Source: JAJECS01 sp965198185 (GTDB taxonomy: Bacteria; Chloroflexota; UBA11872). From it: a DNA stretch of 64,000 nt. Both the position numbers and the translations under genes were made by a program. The notes under the pieces are model-generated. The model saw nothing but the letters and a program-made list of their open reading frames with translations. It searched no databases and was not told where the DNA came from. Positions 36,524 to 43,998 of the stretch are shown here, piece after piece (within the stretch, counting starts at the first letter, position 1; every line of letters begins with the position of its first letter). The stretch is from contig CBDAOU010000002.1 in assembly GCA_965198185.1 (NCBI GenBank), positions 744,001 to 808,000 on the forward strand, read 5' to 3'.

Positions 36524-38028
36524 CCGGCGATGCCGTGATAGACGCCGCCCGCCCGCTTCGGCATGCGCGACGCGAGACCCACGGCCAGCACGGCGGCGGC
36601 GGCGGCATCGTCGCGCGCTCGCAGCCGACGGCCGCCCTCGGCACCCTTCGCCAGCTTCGCGTTGCCCGCCGGGTCCTGCACGGTGCGGGCCTCGGCCATG
36701 GCCGACGTGAGTAGCAGGCTCGGCAGCGGCGTCACCGCGCCCTCAAGGCATAGGCGGCGGAACGCGCGCACGTCCTCTGCGCCGTCCTTGAATCCCATTC
36801 CCCGCAGCTCGAACGCCGCCGCCCGTAGGCCGCACGCCTTGAGCGCGTCCCGCAGCTCGGCCTCGCGCCAGCGGTCGCAGGCGATCCGCGCCGGCGCGCC
36901 GAAGTGATCCCGCGCCGCCGTCATAAGGGCCGCGACGTCGACCGCCGCGCCGCCCGTCTGGATCAATTCACCGCGCCGGGCGCACTGCGTGTAGAGCGCG
37001 CCCACGCCGTCCGCCAAGCCGCGCTCGGATAGGTCCGGCTCGCGTGGGAACGCGGCCAGCACTTCGAGCCGCCCCGAGTCCGGCCAGTAGGCCGCCACGG
37101 CGGACTGCGCCGCCGACGTGCCAAGGTCCACGCCCCACAGGCAGCGGCCCTCGCGGTCGGCCTCACCCTCAATGCGCCGCCACGTGGCCGCTGCCAGCAG
37201 CAGCGAGCGCGCCGTGTCGGCGGTGCCGAGATTCAGCCGTAGCGCCTCGAAGCTGGGCGCGAGCGTCGGATCGCGGCGCGCCCGCCGCGCCTCGGAGCGG
37301 ATGGCCGCCTCAAGGTCCGGCATGTAGGCCAGGCTGGGATTCGCGCGCTGCCACGTGCGCTTCTGGTACGGCGGGTCGCCTGGCCGCGCCGCGTGGACTT
37401 GCGCGTAGTCGCCGTCGTCTAGCAGCTTGGCGAACCAGTGTGTTTCGGAGTCGGGCCGCGTGCCGAGCGCCAGGAACAGGCACTCGGGGAGCTTGCCCGC
37501 CGCCGTGCGCAGCGCCGCGACCATCCGCTCCCCGGTGTTCTCTGGCCACTGCGCCGGTTCGTCGGCCAGGATCAATCGCGGCGCCAGCCCGTGCGCCCGC
37601 TTGGGATCGCTCCCAATGCACCGCACGCGGGCGCCGGTTTCGAGCCGCTGAATCTGCGCCCACGCCGTCGAATCCCAGAGCCGATAGCGCCGCTTGTCGT
37701 GGGCTGCCGGTCCCATGAACGCCAACACGTGCTCGAAGCTGATACGCGCCTGCTCGAAGCTGGACGCCACCAGAACCGTATCGCCGCGCCGCACCGCCAG
37801 CGGGCCGTCCAGTGCGGAGCACGCGAGGCCGGCGCATAGCGTCGTCTTGCCGTTGCCACGCGCCACGCTCAGGCCCGCCTCGGCCACGCCACGCCGGAAC
37901 GCGCCGCGAATGAATCGGCGCTCCCATGGCAGCACGGGGAACGGCTGGCCGGCGAGCCGCCCCTGCGTGACTTCGAGGCCGCCCAGGTAGTCCACCAGGG
38001 CGCGCGCCAGGCCGCTGGTGCGACTCAC
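36520..38028 (-). CDS. Large terminase subunit (TerL)
   Basis: 502 aa from GTG 38028. It packages DNA into proheads. ATPase: Walker A SVARGNGKTT (54-63), Walker B with catalytic Glu RLILADEP (151-158). Nuclease: first Asp in LWGVDLGTSAAQ (about 301), acidic residues near ACDRWREAE, and RARDDAAAAAVL at the C-terminus. Terminase_1 family, intact length. No small terminase was recognised; the Cys-repeat protein or the HNH may fill part of that role. Confidence 0.9.
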   Translation of the reverse strand: MSRTSGLARALVDYLGGLEVTQGRLAGQPFPVLPWERRFIRGAFRRGVAEAGLSVARGNGKTTLCAGLACSALDGPLAVRRGDTVLVASSFEQARISFEHVLAFMGPAAHDKRRYRLWDSTAWAQIQRLETGARVRCIGSDPKRAHGLAPRLILADEPAQWPENTGERMVAALRTAAGKLPECLFLALGTRPDSETHWFAKLLDDGDYAQVHAARPGDPPYQKRTWQRANPSLAYMPDLEAAIRSEARRARRDPTLAPSFEALRLNLGTADTARSLLLAAATWRRIEGEADREGRCLWGVDLGTSAAQSAVAAYWPDSGRLEVLAAFPREPDLSERGLADGVGALYTQCARRGELIQTGGAAVDVAALMTAARDHFGAPARIACDRWREAELRDALKACGLRAAAFELRGMGFKDGAEDVRAFRRLCLEGAVTPLPSLLLTSAMAEARTVQDPAGNAKLAKGAEGGRRLRARDDAAAAAVLAVGLASRMPKRAGGVYHGIAG

Positions 38029-38333
38029 CCTATCCTCAGTTCGTGACTACCCACACCGCTGCCCGCCCTCCCAGCGCGCCCCGAGCCAGGGGTCCCCACG
38101 CGCCGCCGCTTCGCCGACCTGTACTCCCGACACATGGCCGCCCACGCCGCGCGGCACGCCTCGCACCGGCAGCCCCAGTTGCCGTAGCCGTTCGTCGTGC
38201 CGTGCACGTGCACTGGCGTCGGCGCGGCCCGTCTGGCCGCGTCGGCCCGCCGCTTCCGGTTGCGGTTCGCCGCGCGGCAGGCCTCGCAGCGGCAGCCGTG
38301 ATGCCCGTATCCCGTCGCCGTGCCGTGCTTCAC
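38025..38333 (-). CDS. Small protein with two HGT-GYG-GCRCEAC repeats
   Basis: 102 aa from GTG 38333 (GTGA overlap upstream and downstream). Two copies of the unit KHGTATGYGHHGCRCEACRA and HGTTNGYGNWGCRCEACRAA, about 35 residues apart, each with CxCxxC and His that could bind zinc. The tail is Arg/Gly-rich. Similar HGTxxGYxxGCRCxxC modules are common in actinophage genomes but have no established function. Its place directly before TerL suggests a packaging or DNA-recognition role. Confidence 0.6.
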   Translation of the reverse strand: MKHGTATGYGHHGCRCEACRAANRNRKRRADAARRAAPTPVHVHGTTNGYGNWGCRCEACRAAWAAMCREYRSAKRRRVGTPGSGRAGRAGSGVGSHELRIG

Positions 38334-39151
38334 CGCGGCACTCCCAAATGCACCGCCTCTACGCCGCGCTCGCGTCCGCAGCACAAGCAATGATCCATCA
38401 CGCCGCCCTCGGGCGGGAACGACCAGCCGCAGCCCGCGCAGAAGTTGCCGGGGAGCGTAGCGGCATAGGCCACTAGACCCACACGCTGCGCGATCTCGCC
38501 GATGGTGAGCGGCTCTCCCATCCGTGTTCCAGGGGATGTAATCCCTTCGCTGGGACTTGTGGGACTTGTCTTATGGGACTCTCCGAATGGGACTGGGTTA
38601 CGGATTCGCGGCGGATAGGTTACGGATTCGCGGCCAGTTAGGTTGCGGATTGGCGACTCCGGGATGGTCTGGACGCTGCGCTCCCAGTCGCCTTCCACCT
38701 TGATGCTTGACACCCTGAGGCGTAGGTCGCTCGCGTCCCGCTTGCGAATCAACGCCGCCCGGATATCCGCCAGGAAGTAGTTGGCGGCAGTACCACGTCG
38801 GCCCGTGGTGACCCGTTCGGCATACCCCGTCTCTATCAGCCGCGCGACCCCGTCGGAGCTATGGGACTTGGGGAGGCCGGTTAGCACGCCAATGCGGTCA
38901 TAGCTCGCCCACACTTCGCCCGCCTCATTCACGTGCTCGCAGAGCGCCTGATAGACGCGCCACGCGTAACTGTTGCGCTTCCGGCTCATGGCGCGCCACG
39001 GCTCGGATGCTCGATTGTGCCGACGGGCAAAGTTCCGGGCCATGCGATCACGGGCGGGATCGTCGACGGCCAGGCGTAGCAAGTCCGGCCAGAGCACGCG
39101 GCGCTTGTTGTGCATAGGTTTGTTCATAGATTGAGGCGAATCGTCACGCAC
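38330..39151 (-). CDS. Winged-helix protein with C-terminal zinc ribbon (replication-initiator-like)
   Basis: 273 aa. Residues 60-145 read NSYAWRVYQALCEHVNEAGE, WASYDRIGVLTGLPKSHSS and LIETGYAERVTTGRRGTAAN. This is a winged-helix domain like those in phage replication (O/DnaD/RepA-like) proteins. The C-terminus has CAGCGWSF...CLCCGRE, a zinc ribbon. As the first gene of the operon, closest to attR, it is the best candidate for initiating island replication. No helicase or primase motif was seen, so it may rely on host or helper functions. Confidence 0.5.
   Translation of the reverse strand: MRDDSPQSMNKPMHNKRRVLWPDLLRLAVDDPARDRMARNFARRHNRASEPWRAMSRKRNSYAWRVYQALCEHVNEAGEVWASYDRIGVLTGLPKSHSSDGVARLIETGYAERVTTGRRGTAANYFLADIRAALIRKRDASDLRLRVSSIKVEGDWERSVQTIPESPIRNLTGRESVTYPPRIRNPVPFGESHKTSPTSPSEGITSPGTRMGEPLTIGEIAQRVGLVAYAATLPGNFCAGCGWSFPPEGGVMDHCLCCGRERGVEAVHLGVPR
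39098..39129. repeat. Subterminal direct repeat of the island, right copy
   Basis: Partner of 28838-28868; lies in the first codons of the winged-helix gene, 100 bp inside attR. Confidence 0.4.
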
Positions 39152-39227
39152 GGAGAGGCACGGGAAGGTCGCTCGGACACGCCCATAACAGAAGGGAGCG
39201 GCGCTATGGGAGACCGAGCGAAACAGG

Positions 39228-39303
39228 TGGTGGAGATGAGGGGACTCGAACCCCTAACCCCTGCCTTGCAAAGGCAGTGCTCTACCAATTGAGCTACATC
39301 CCC
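39228..39303 (-). tRNA. tRNA-Ala (UGC)
   Basis: The minus strand gives acceptor GGGGATG/CATCTCC, D arm AGCTCAATTGGTAGAGC, anticodon arm CTGCCTTTGCAAGGCAG (anticodon TGC) and T arm GGGGTTCGAGTCCCC. CCA is encoded (39230-39228). Its last 19 bp are the integration site of the island, which restores an intact 3' end. Confidence 0.95.
39229..39247. other. attR (overlaps tRNA-Ala 3' end)
   Basis: GGTGGAGATGAGGGGACTC, matching attL at 18 of 19 positions. Confidence 0.75.
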
Positions 39304-39366
39304 TTGGAGGGATTCTAAGCCAGGGCCGTCCGGATGTGACGCTCTGATACCATCGCGCACGGCTCC

Positions 39367-39443
39367 GGGCTCTTAGCTCAGTCGGTTAGAGCGCGCCTCT
39401 GATAAGGGCGAGGTCCGTGGTTCGAATCCACGAGGGCCCACCA
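39367..39443 (+). tRNA. tRNA-Ile (GAU)
   Basis: Acceptor GGGCTCT/AGGGCCC, D arm TAGCTCAGTCGGTTAGAGC, anticodon loop CTGATAA (GAT) and T arm ending TTCGAATCCAC. CCA encoded. Divergent from tRNA-Ala 63 bp away; this Ile/Ala pair usually sits inside the rRNA spacer but here is about 30 kb from the 23S gene. Confidence 0.95.
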
Positions 39444-39466
39444 TTCACTAGCCACAGGGAGTTCCC

Positions 39467-39910
39467 ATGTCCGGCGTCAAGCCCATTCCCGACGGCTATA
39501 CGGCCATCACGCCCTACCTTGTCGTGGAGAACGCTGCCGAGCTCCTTGATTTCCTCGCGAAGGCATTTGGAGGCATCGAGCGGATGCGTCTCGCCATGCC
39601 CGAGGGCGGCATCGGCCACGCCGAGGTGGAAATCGACGGCGCCGTGCTCATGCTGTCCGACGCTTTGCCGCCCGATTTCCCGGCCAGCGCCACGAAGCTC
39701 CATCTCTACGTCGAGGATGTGGACAGCGCCTACGCCCAGGCCGTGAGCGCCGGCGCGACATCCGTGGCCGAGCCCGCCGACCAGTTCTACGGCGACCGCG
39801 CCGCCCGAATTGTCGACCCGTGCGGCAATCACTGGACGATCGCCAGCCATATCGAGGACGTCGACCTGGACGAAGCCATGCGCCGAATGGCCGCCATGGA
39901 GCCGAATTAA
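39467..39910 (+). CDS. VOC-superfamily (PhnB/glyoxalase-like) protein
   Basis: 147 aa from ATG 39467 with GGGAG upstream. ITPYLVVENAAELLDFLAKAF and HLYVEDVDSAYAQAVSAGAT are the paired beta-alpha-beta-beta-beta modules; DQFYGDRAARIVDPCGNHWT is the PhnB-like end. Often metal-dependent, but the substrate is unknown. Just downstream of tRNA-Ile. Confidence 0.8.
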   Translation: MSGVKPIPDGYTAITPYLVVENAAELLDFLAKAFGGIERMRLAMPEGGIGHAEVEIDGAVLMLSDALPPDFPASATKLHLYVEDVDSAYAQAVSAGATSVAEPADQFYGDRAARIVDPCGNHWTIASHIEDVDLDEAMRRMAAMEPN

Positions 39911-40467
39911 GCCGAGCGCGGCACCAGTTCGGGGGTGCGGCATTGCCGGGGCACCACGTCGAGCGTCGCTCGCTGCGCAGCCCGAATACTCCCCCTCAAC
40001 GACAGCCTGTCGCTCACTGAGACCGATGGCGATTCTCATGCTGGCAGGCACGTCGCGAAGGGCCGTGGCGAACGGTTTCGGGTAGACGTTGTGCCCATGG
40101 TGAAGGTCAGGTCGATTGGGCCCGATGATCTTGATTTGGCCGGCCGCGCCATGGCTGCGGTGTGCACTTCCGTTGCCACCGAACACGCGCTTTGCACCCG
40201 TGACTCGATGGGCAAGGTGCTACCATCCGCCACGCTTGGGGAAGAGGCGTCCGGGCGAATCGCGGAGCTGCGTGGGCCTTCATCCTTCGGCAGACTCAGG
40301 CTGAACGGGCCGTGCCGTCGTCCAATCGTCTGGCCAGAGCCTGGCCAGGCCGGACGATCGGGTCAGGGAAGCTTGGGAAGACGGGAACTACTGCGATGGA
40401 CGAAGACACCAAGTGGAGAGGGTCTCGGCGGACGCTGTTCCAGGCCACCCGGATAGGACAAGAGGGA
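39911..40467. other. Intergenic region before the signalling cluster
   Basis: 557 bp with no gene I can support on either strand: frames are short and lack ribosome sites or recognisable motifs. It probably holds the promoter of the STAS gene; no confident promoter was found. Confidence 0.4.
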
Positions 40468-40806
40468 ATGAACACAAAGTGGGAATCGCATGACGGCGCC
40501 ATTGTTGCCACGGTCGACGGCCGGGTCGACGGTGCCAATGCCCATGAGTTTCAGGAGGCATTGGAAGCCGTGATCAAGGCGAGCGACAGTGCCGTGATCC
40601 TCGATTTCGAGCAACTCTCCTACATCAGCAGTGCCGGCCTGCGGGTGGTCTTGCTGGCCGCGAAGGAGCTCCGCAAGCAGAACAAGCAATTTGGCGTCTG
40701 CTCGTTGGCCGGGTCGATCCTCGAGGTTTTCAAGATCAGTGGATTCGATCAGATCATTCCGGTTCATGCGTCCCAGTCCGAGGCAATCGCCGCAGTTACC
40801 GCCTGA
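40468..40806 (+). CDS. Anti-sigma factor antagonist (STAS domain)
   Basis: 112 aa from ATG 40468 with AGAGGG just upstream. VDGANAHEFQEALEAV, VILDFEQLSYISSAGLRVVL and SLAGSILEVFKISGFDQII are STAS hallmarks; the Ser of SYISSAG is the site that an RsbW-type kinase phosphorylates and a PP2C phosphatase clears. It controls release of the partner kinase/anti-sigma factor. First gene of a partner-switching cluster. Confidence 0.88.
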   Translation: MNTKWESHDGAIVATVDGRVDGANAHEFQEALEAVIKASDSAVILDFEQLSYISSAGLRVVLLAAKELRKQNKQFGVCSLAGSILEVFKISGFDQIIPVHASQSEAIAAVTA

Positions 40807-40883
40807 TCAATCCAATCGCGTTCCCGGGCGTGCCGCTTCGGGGTCGCATTGGTAGAGCAACGTAGTCAGAACGGCAATGGGGC

Positions 40884-42053
40884 ATGACGGATCGACCATG
40901 CAAAATCCTCCTCGTTGACGACGAGCCAGACCTTGAGCCGCTCGTGCTGCAGCGCATGCGGCGCAGCATTCGGCGTGGCAAATACACGTTCGTCTTTGCT
41001 CACAATGGGATTGAGGCGCTTGAGCGGCTGAACGAGGACGAAGAAATCGACATGGTTCTCTCGGACATCAATATGCCGCAGATGGATGGCCTCACACTGC
41101 TGGAACAAATACCGAAGGTCAATCCCAACATTCGTTCGGTCATCATTTCCGCCTATGGCGACATGAAGAACATCCGTACGGCGATGAATCGCGGTGCGTT
41201 CGACTTCGTCACCAAGCCGGTCGACTTTGGTGACCTGCAGGTCACCATCGACCGGACGTTGCACCACCTCAACGAATGGCGGGTGGCCCTCGCGGCGCGC
41301 GACAAGCTGGTCTCGCTGCAAAACGAACTCGACGTTGCCAGCAGGATGCAGCAGTCAATTCTCCCAAGGCAATTCCCCGTGCGTGACGACTGTGAAGTCT
41401 TCGCCAACATGGCGCCGGCGCGTAACGTTGGCGGCGATTTCTATGATCTCCTCCAGCTGGATGATGGGCGGATTGGACTGGCGGTCGCCGACGTTTCCGA
41501 CAAGGGGGTGCCAGCCGCGCTATTCATGATGTCGACCAGCACGCTGCTCAAGGGTGCGGCCATTGGTCGTGGAGATCCGGGGGGTGTGTTGAATGAGGTC
41601 AATGACCTGCTCAACGAGAGCAACGAAACCGCCATGTTCGTCACGCTCCTTTACGGCGTGTACGACCCGGCCACCATGGAATTCACCTACGCCGACGGCG
41701 GCCACAACACGCCGCTTGTGGTGCACGCCGACGGCAGTTCCACAGAGCTTCCCCTGACCAATGGGATTGCCTTGGGCGTGATGCCCGAACTCCCATACCG
41801 GCAGGAGACGGCAACTCTTACCAACGCGGACACGGTGGTGCTCTACACCGACGGCGTCACCGAGGCCATGAACGCGGATGGGGAAGAATTCGGGGTTGAT
41901 CGGCTACGCGAGGTCTTTGCGGCAAATCCTCCGCAAGATTGCGAGCAAGCGAACCGGGCAGTCTTCAAGGCCGTTCACGCGTTCGCGGGCGACACGCCGC
42001 AATCAGACGATGTCACCTGTCTCGTATTCCGCCCCCACGAGGCTGGACCGTGA
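40884..42053 (+). CDS. Response regulator with SpoIIE/RsbU-type phosphatase
   Basis: 389 aa. Receiver domain 1-120: ILLVDDEPD, phospho-acceptor Asp61 (VLSDINMPQMDG) and Lys111 (FVTKPVD). A coiled linker (AARDKLVSLQNELDVASRMQ) leads to the PP2C domain with NVGGDFYDLL, VADVSDKGVPAALFM, ADGGHNTPLV and LYTDGVTEAMN, the metal-binding acidic residues. Phosphorylation of Asp61 should switch on dephosphorylation of the STAS protein. Probably the output partner of the histidine kinase at 43995-46190. Confidence 0.9.
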   Translation: MTDRPCKILLVDDEPDLEPLVLQRMRRSIRRGKYTFVFAHNGIEALERLNEDEEIDMVLSDINMPQMDGLTLLEQIPKVNPNIRSVIISAYGDMKNIRTAMNRGAFDFVTKPVDFGDLQVTIDRTLHHLNEWRVALAARDKLVSLQNELDVASRMQQSILPRQFPVRDDCEVFANMAPARNVGGDFYDLLQLDDGRIGLAVADVSDKGVPAALFMMSTSTLLKGAAIGRGDPGGVLNEVNDLLNESNETAMFVTLLYGVYDPATMEFTYADGGHNTPLVVHADGSSTELPLTNGIALGVMPELPYRQETATLTNADTVVLYTDGVTEAMNADGEEFGVDRLREVFAANPPQDCEQANRAVFKAVHAFAGDTPQSDDVTCLVFRPHEAGP

Positions 42054-42463
42054 GCGCCACGTTGTCCCTCGCGGTCAAGACGAAGGCCGAGGAGCTGGCA
42101 CGCATCACCGCCGCGGTTGAGGAATTTGGGGCGCAACAGGAATGGCCGCCGGACCTTGTCTTTCGCGTGAACCTGGCTCTTGAGGAACTGGGAATGAACA
42201 TCATGAATCACGGCCATGATCAGGGCCTCCACGAGTTTGCTATCACGCTCGTTTCGGAAGACGACACGCTCACTATCGAGATCGTCGACGATGGCCGACC
42301 GTTCGATCCGCTGCATGACGCGAAGCAGCCCGACGTGGGCGCGGCGATCGAAGACCGGCCCATCGGCGGGCTAGGCATCTACTTTGTGCGCGAGATGATG
42401 GACGAATTGCACTATCGGCGCGAGGAGGGCAAGAACCATCTGACCCTCGTATCGCGCAGATGA
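42050..42463 (+). CDS. RsbW-like serine kinase / anti-sigma factor
   Basis: 137 aa from GTG 42050, overlapping the phosphatase stop (GTGA). HATPase_c fold: N-box NLALEELGMNIMNHG, G1 DDGRPFDP and G2 GGLGIYFVREMMDEL. It should phosphorylate the STAS antagonist and bind a sigma factor or other target; no sigma gene is adjacent. Confidence 0.87.
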   Translation: MSATLSLAVKTKAEELARITAAVEEFGAQQEWPPDLVFRVNLALEELGMNIMNHGHDQGLHEFAITLVSEDDTLTIEIVDDGRPFDPLHDAKQPDVGAAIEDRPIGGLGIYFVREMMDELHYRREEGKNHLTLVSRR

Positions 42464-42702
42464 TCTGTGTTGACTGGAGCACGAGCTACCGGGATCAATA
42501 ATATGATTGCGGCGCCACAGATTGCGGCAACATATCGACGATTGCATGGATGTCCCGCCAACGGCCATCGATCGATTCCGGGCAAATCGGCGCAATGCTT
42601 CTACATCAGACCGTGGTGGCGATGACATTGCGGAACAATCCGCGTGACAAGCGGAGGGGCCGCCAATCCGCTGAAACTGTCGAGCGCGGCTCGTCTCCCA
42701 CG

Positions 42703-43998
42703 ATGCGATCGAGGGGCTGGCGTTTGAGCAGGGCTCGGCTGATCGTGTCGGCACTGTTGACTCTTGCAGCAATTTTTTCCGCCATGGGTCTGGCTGCTTG
42801 TGGCCCCACCACGGACGATGACGGTGTGCCGCAGCCGACAAGCACGGTTACGAGTCCCGTAGTCGAGGAAGGGACCGTGGCTGCGCCCGCTGGGGAATCC
42901 GGCGTGTTCGATGACCGCATTCTCTTCGGCCAGTCGGCGGCATTCAACGGGCCGGCCCAGGAATTGGGTCTCAACATGCGGCTGGGCATTCTGGCCGCCT
43001 TTCAGGAAGTGAATCAGCAAGGTGGCGTTCATGGCCGCCAGATCGATCTGACCTGGCTCGATGATGCCTACGAACCCGAGGCGGCTGCCACGAACACCCT
43101 CAAGCTCATCAACGAGCAAGAGGTCTTCGCGCTCATCGGCGCGGTCGGCACGCCGACGTCGCGCTCTGCCACTCCGGTAGCCAAGGCCGCCGGCGTGCCG
43201 TACATCGGTCCTTTCACCGGTGCAGAATTCCTGCGTGACGCCACCATCCTGGACAACGTGATCAACATGCGCGCGTCGTACTTCCAGGAGACCGAGGAGA
43301 TGGTGAATCGCCTCACCACGGACCTGGGCGTCGAGCGCATAGCCGTTCTCTACCAGGACGACTCGTACGGCCTCGCCGGATTCAACGGGGTGCGGTTGGC
43401 GCTGGAACGCCGCGGGATGAAGATGGCCGCCCTCGGCATCTACACCCGAAACACCACCGCCGTAAAGAGGGCGCTGCTCGATCTGCGTCAAGGCAATCCC
43501 GAAGCCGTGATCATCATTGGCGCCTACCAGCCCGTTGCGGCCATGATCGCCTGGGGCCGGCAGACCGGCTTCGATCCCATCTTCATGACCGTTTCCTTCG
43601 TCGGCAGCAACGCCTTGGCGGAAGAGCTGGGCGAGGGTGGCGCGGGCGTGTTCGTCACCCAGGTCGTGCCGTTCCCGACCGACGGTTCCCTGCCGGTCGT
43701 GCAGGCCTATCACCGCGCGCTCGCCGACTACGATCCGGACGCCGTCCCCGGATTCGTCTCTTTCGAGGGCTATTTGGCAGGGCGACTCGCAATTGCGGGA
43801 CTTGACCGCTGCGGTCGAGAGGTGAGCCGCGCCTGCCTGTTCGAGAGCTTTCGCAGCACCGAGCCCATCGACATCGAGGGATTCCGTCTGAACTACGGTT
43901 CCGGAGACAACCAGGGCTCGGACCAGGTGTTTCTTACCGTCATCGGCCCTGACGCCAACTATCACCCGGCCGAGACGCTGCGAGACGTGCCCAGATGA
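42703..43998 (+). CDS. ABC-type (Leu/Ile/Val-binding-like) extracytoplasmic binding lipoprotein
   Basis: About 431 aa from ATG 42703; the frame is open further upstream. Signal peptide with lipobox FSAMGLAAC, a Ser/Thr/Pro linker, then the type I periplasmic fold: ILFGQSAAFNGPAQELGLNM, LIGAVGTPTSRSATPVA, VPYIGPFTGAEFLRD and RIAVLYQDDSYGLAGFNGV with VERIA upstream. No permease or ATPase gene lies beside it. It overlaps the histidine kinase start by 4 bp (ATGA), suggesting it is a ligand sensor for the kinase rather than a transporter part. Confidence 0.82.
   Translation: MRSRGWRLSRARLIVSALLTLAAIFSAMGLAACGPTTDDDGVPQPTSTVTSPVVEEGTVAAPAGESGVFDDRILFGQSAAFNGPAQELGLNMRLGILAAFQEVNQQGGVHGRQIDLTWLDDAYEPEAAATNTLKLINEQEVFALIGAVGTPTSRSATPVAKAAGVPYIGPFTGAEFLRDATILDNVINMRASYFQETEEMVNRLTTDLGVERIAVLYQDDSYGLAGFNGVRLALERRGMKMAALGIYTRNTTAVKRALLDLRQGNPEAVIIIGAYQPVAAMIAWGRQTGFDPIFMTVSFVGSNALAEELGEGGAGVFVTQVVPFPTDGSLPVVQAYHRALADYDPDAVPGFVSFEGYLAGRLAIAGLDRCGREVSRACLFESFRSTEPIDIEGFRLNYGSGDNQGSDQVFLTVIGPDANYHPAETLRDVPR

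Larger units (their letters stand above)
28777..39247. mobile_element. tRNA-Ala-integrated island with phage head genes but no tail genes (satellite-like)
   Basis: Bounded by 19-bp direct repeats (28777-28795 and 39229-39247, 18/19 identical), the right one being the 3' end of tRNA-Ala. The unit is 10,452 bp. All element genes are on the minus strand: replication-like protein, Cys-repeat protein, TerL, HNH, capsid, protease, two connectors, portal, zinc ribbon, RHH, HTH, Xis-like, integrase. There is no tail tube, tape measure, baseplate, holin, endolysin or polymerase. This matches capsid-forming PICIs and phiRv1/phiRv2-type elements, which build their own small heads and are thought to need a helper phage for tails and lysis. 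A decayed prophage is the alternative. Confidence 0.75.

Noticed and set aside
28777..39247. Island as a complete prophage
   Set aside because: At 10.45 kb it is too short and lacks every tail and lysis function; a satellite or remnant fits better.
39228..39443. Ile/Ala tRNA pair as an rRNA internal spacer
   Set aside because: The two tRNAs are divergently oriented and no 16S or 23S sequence flanks them.
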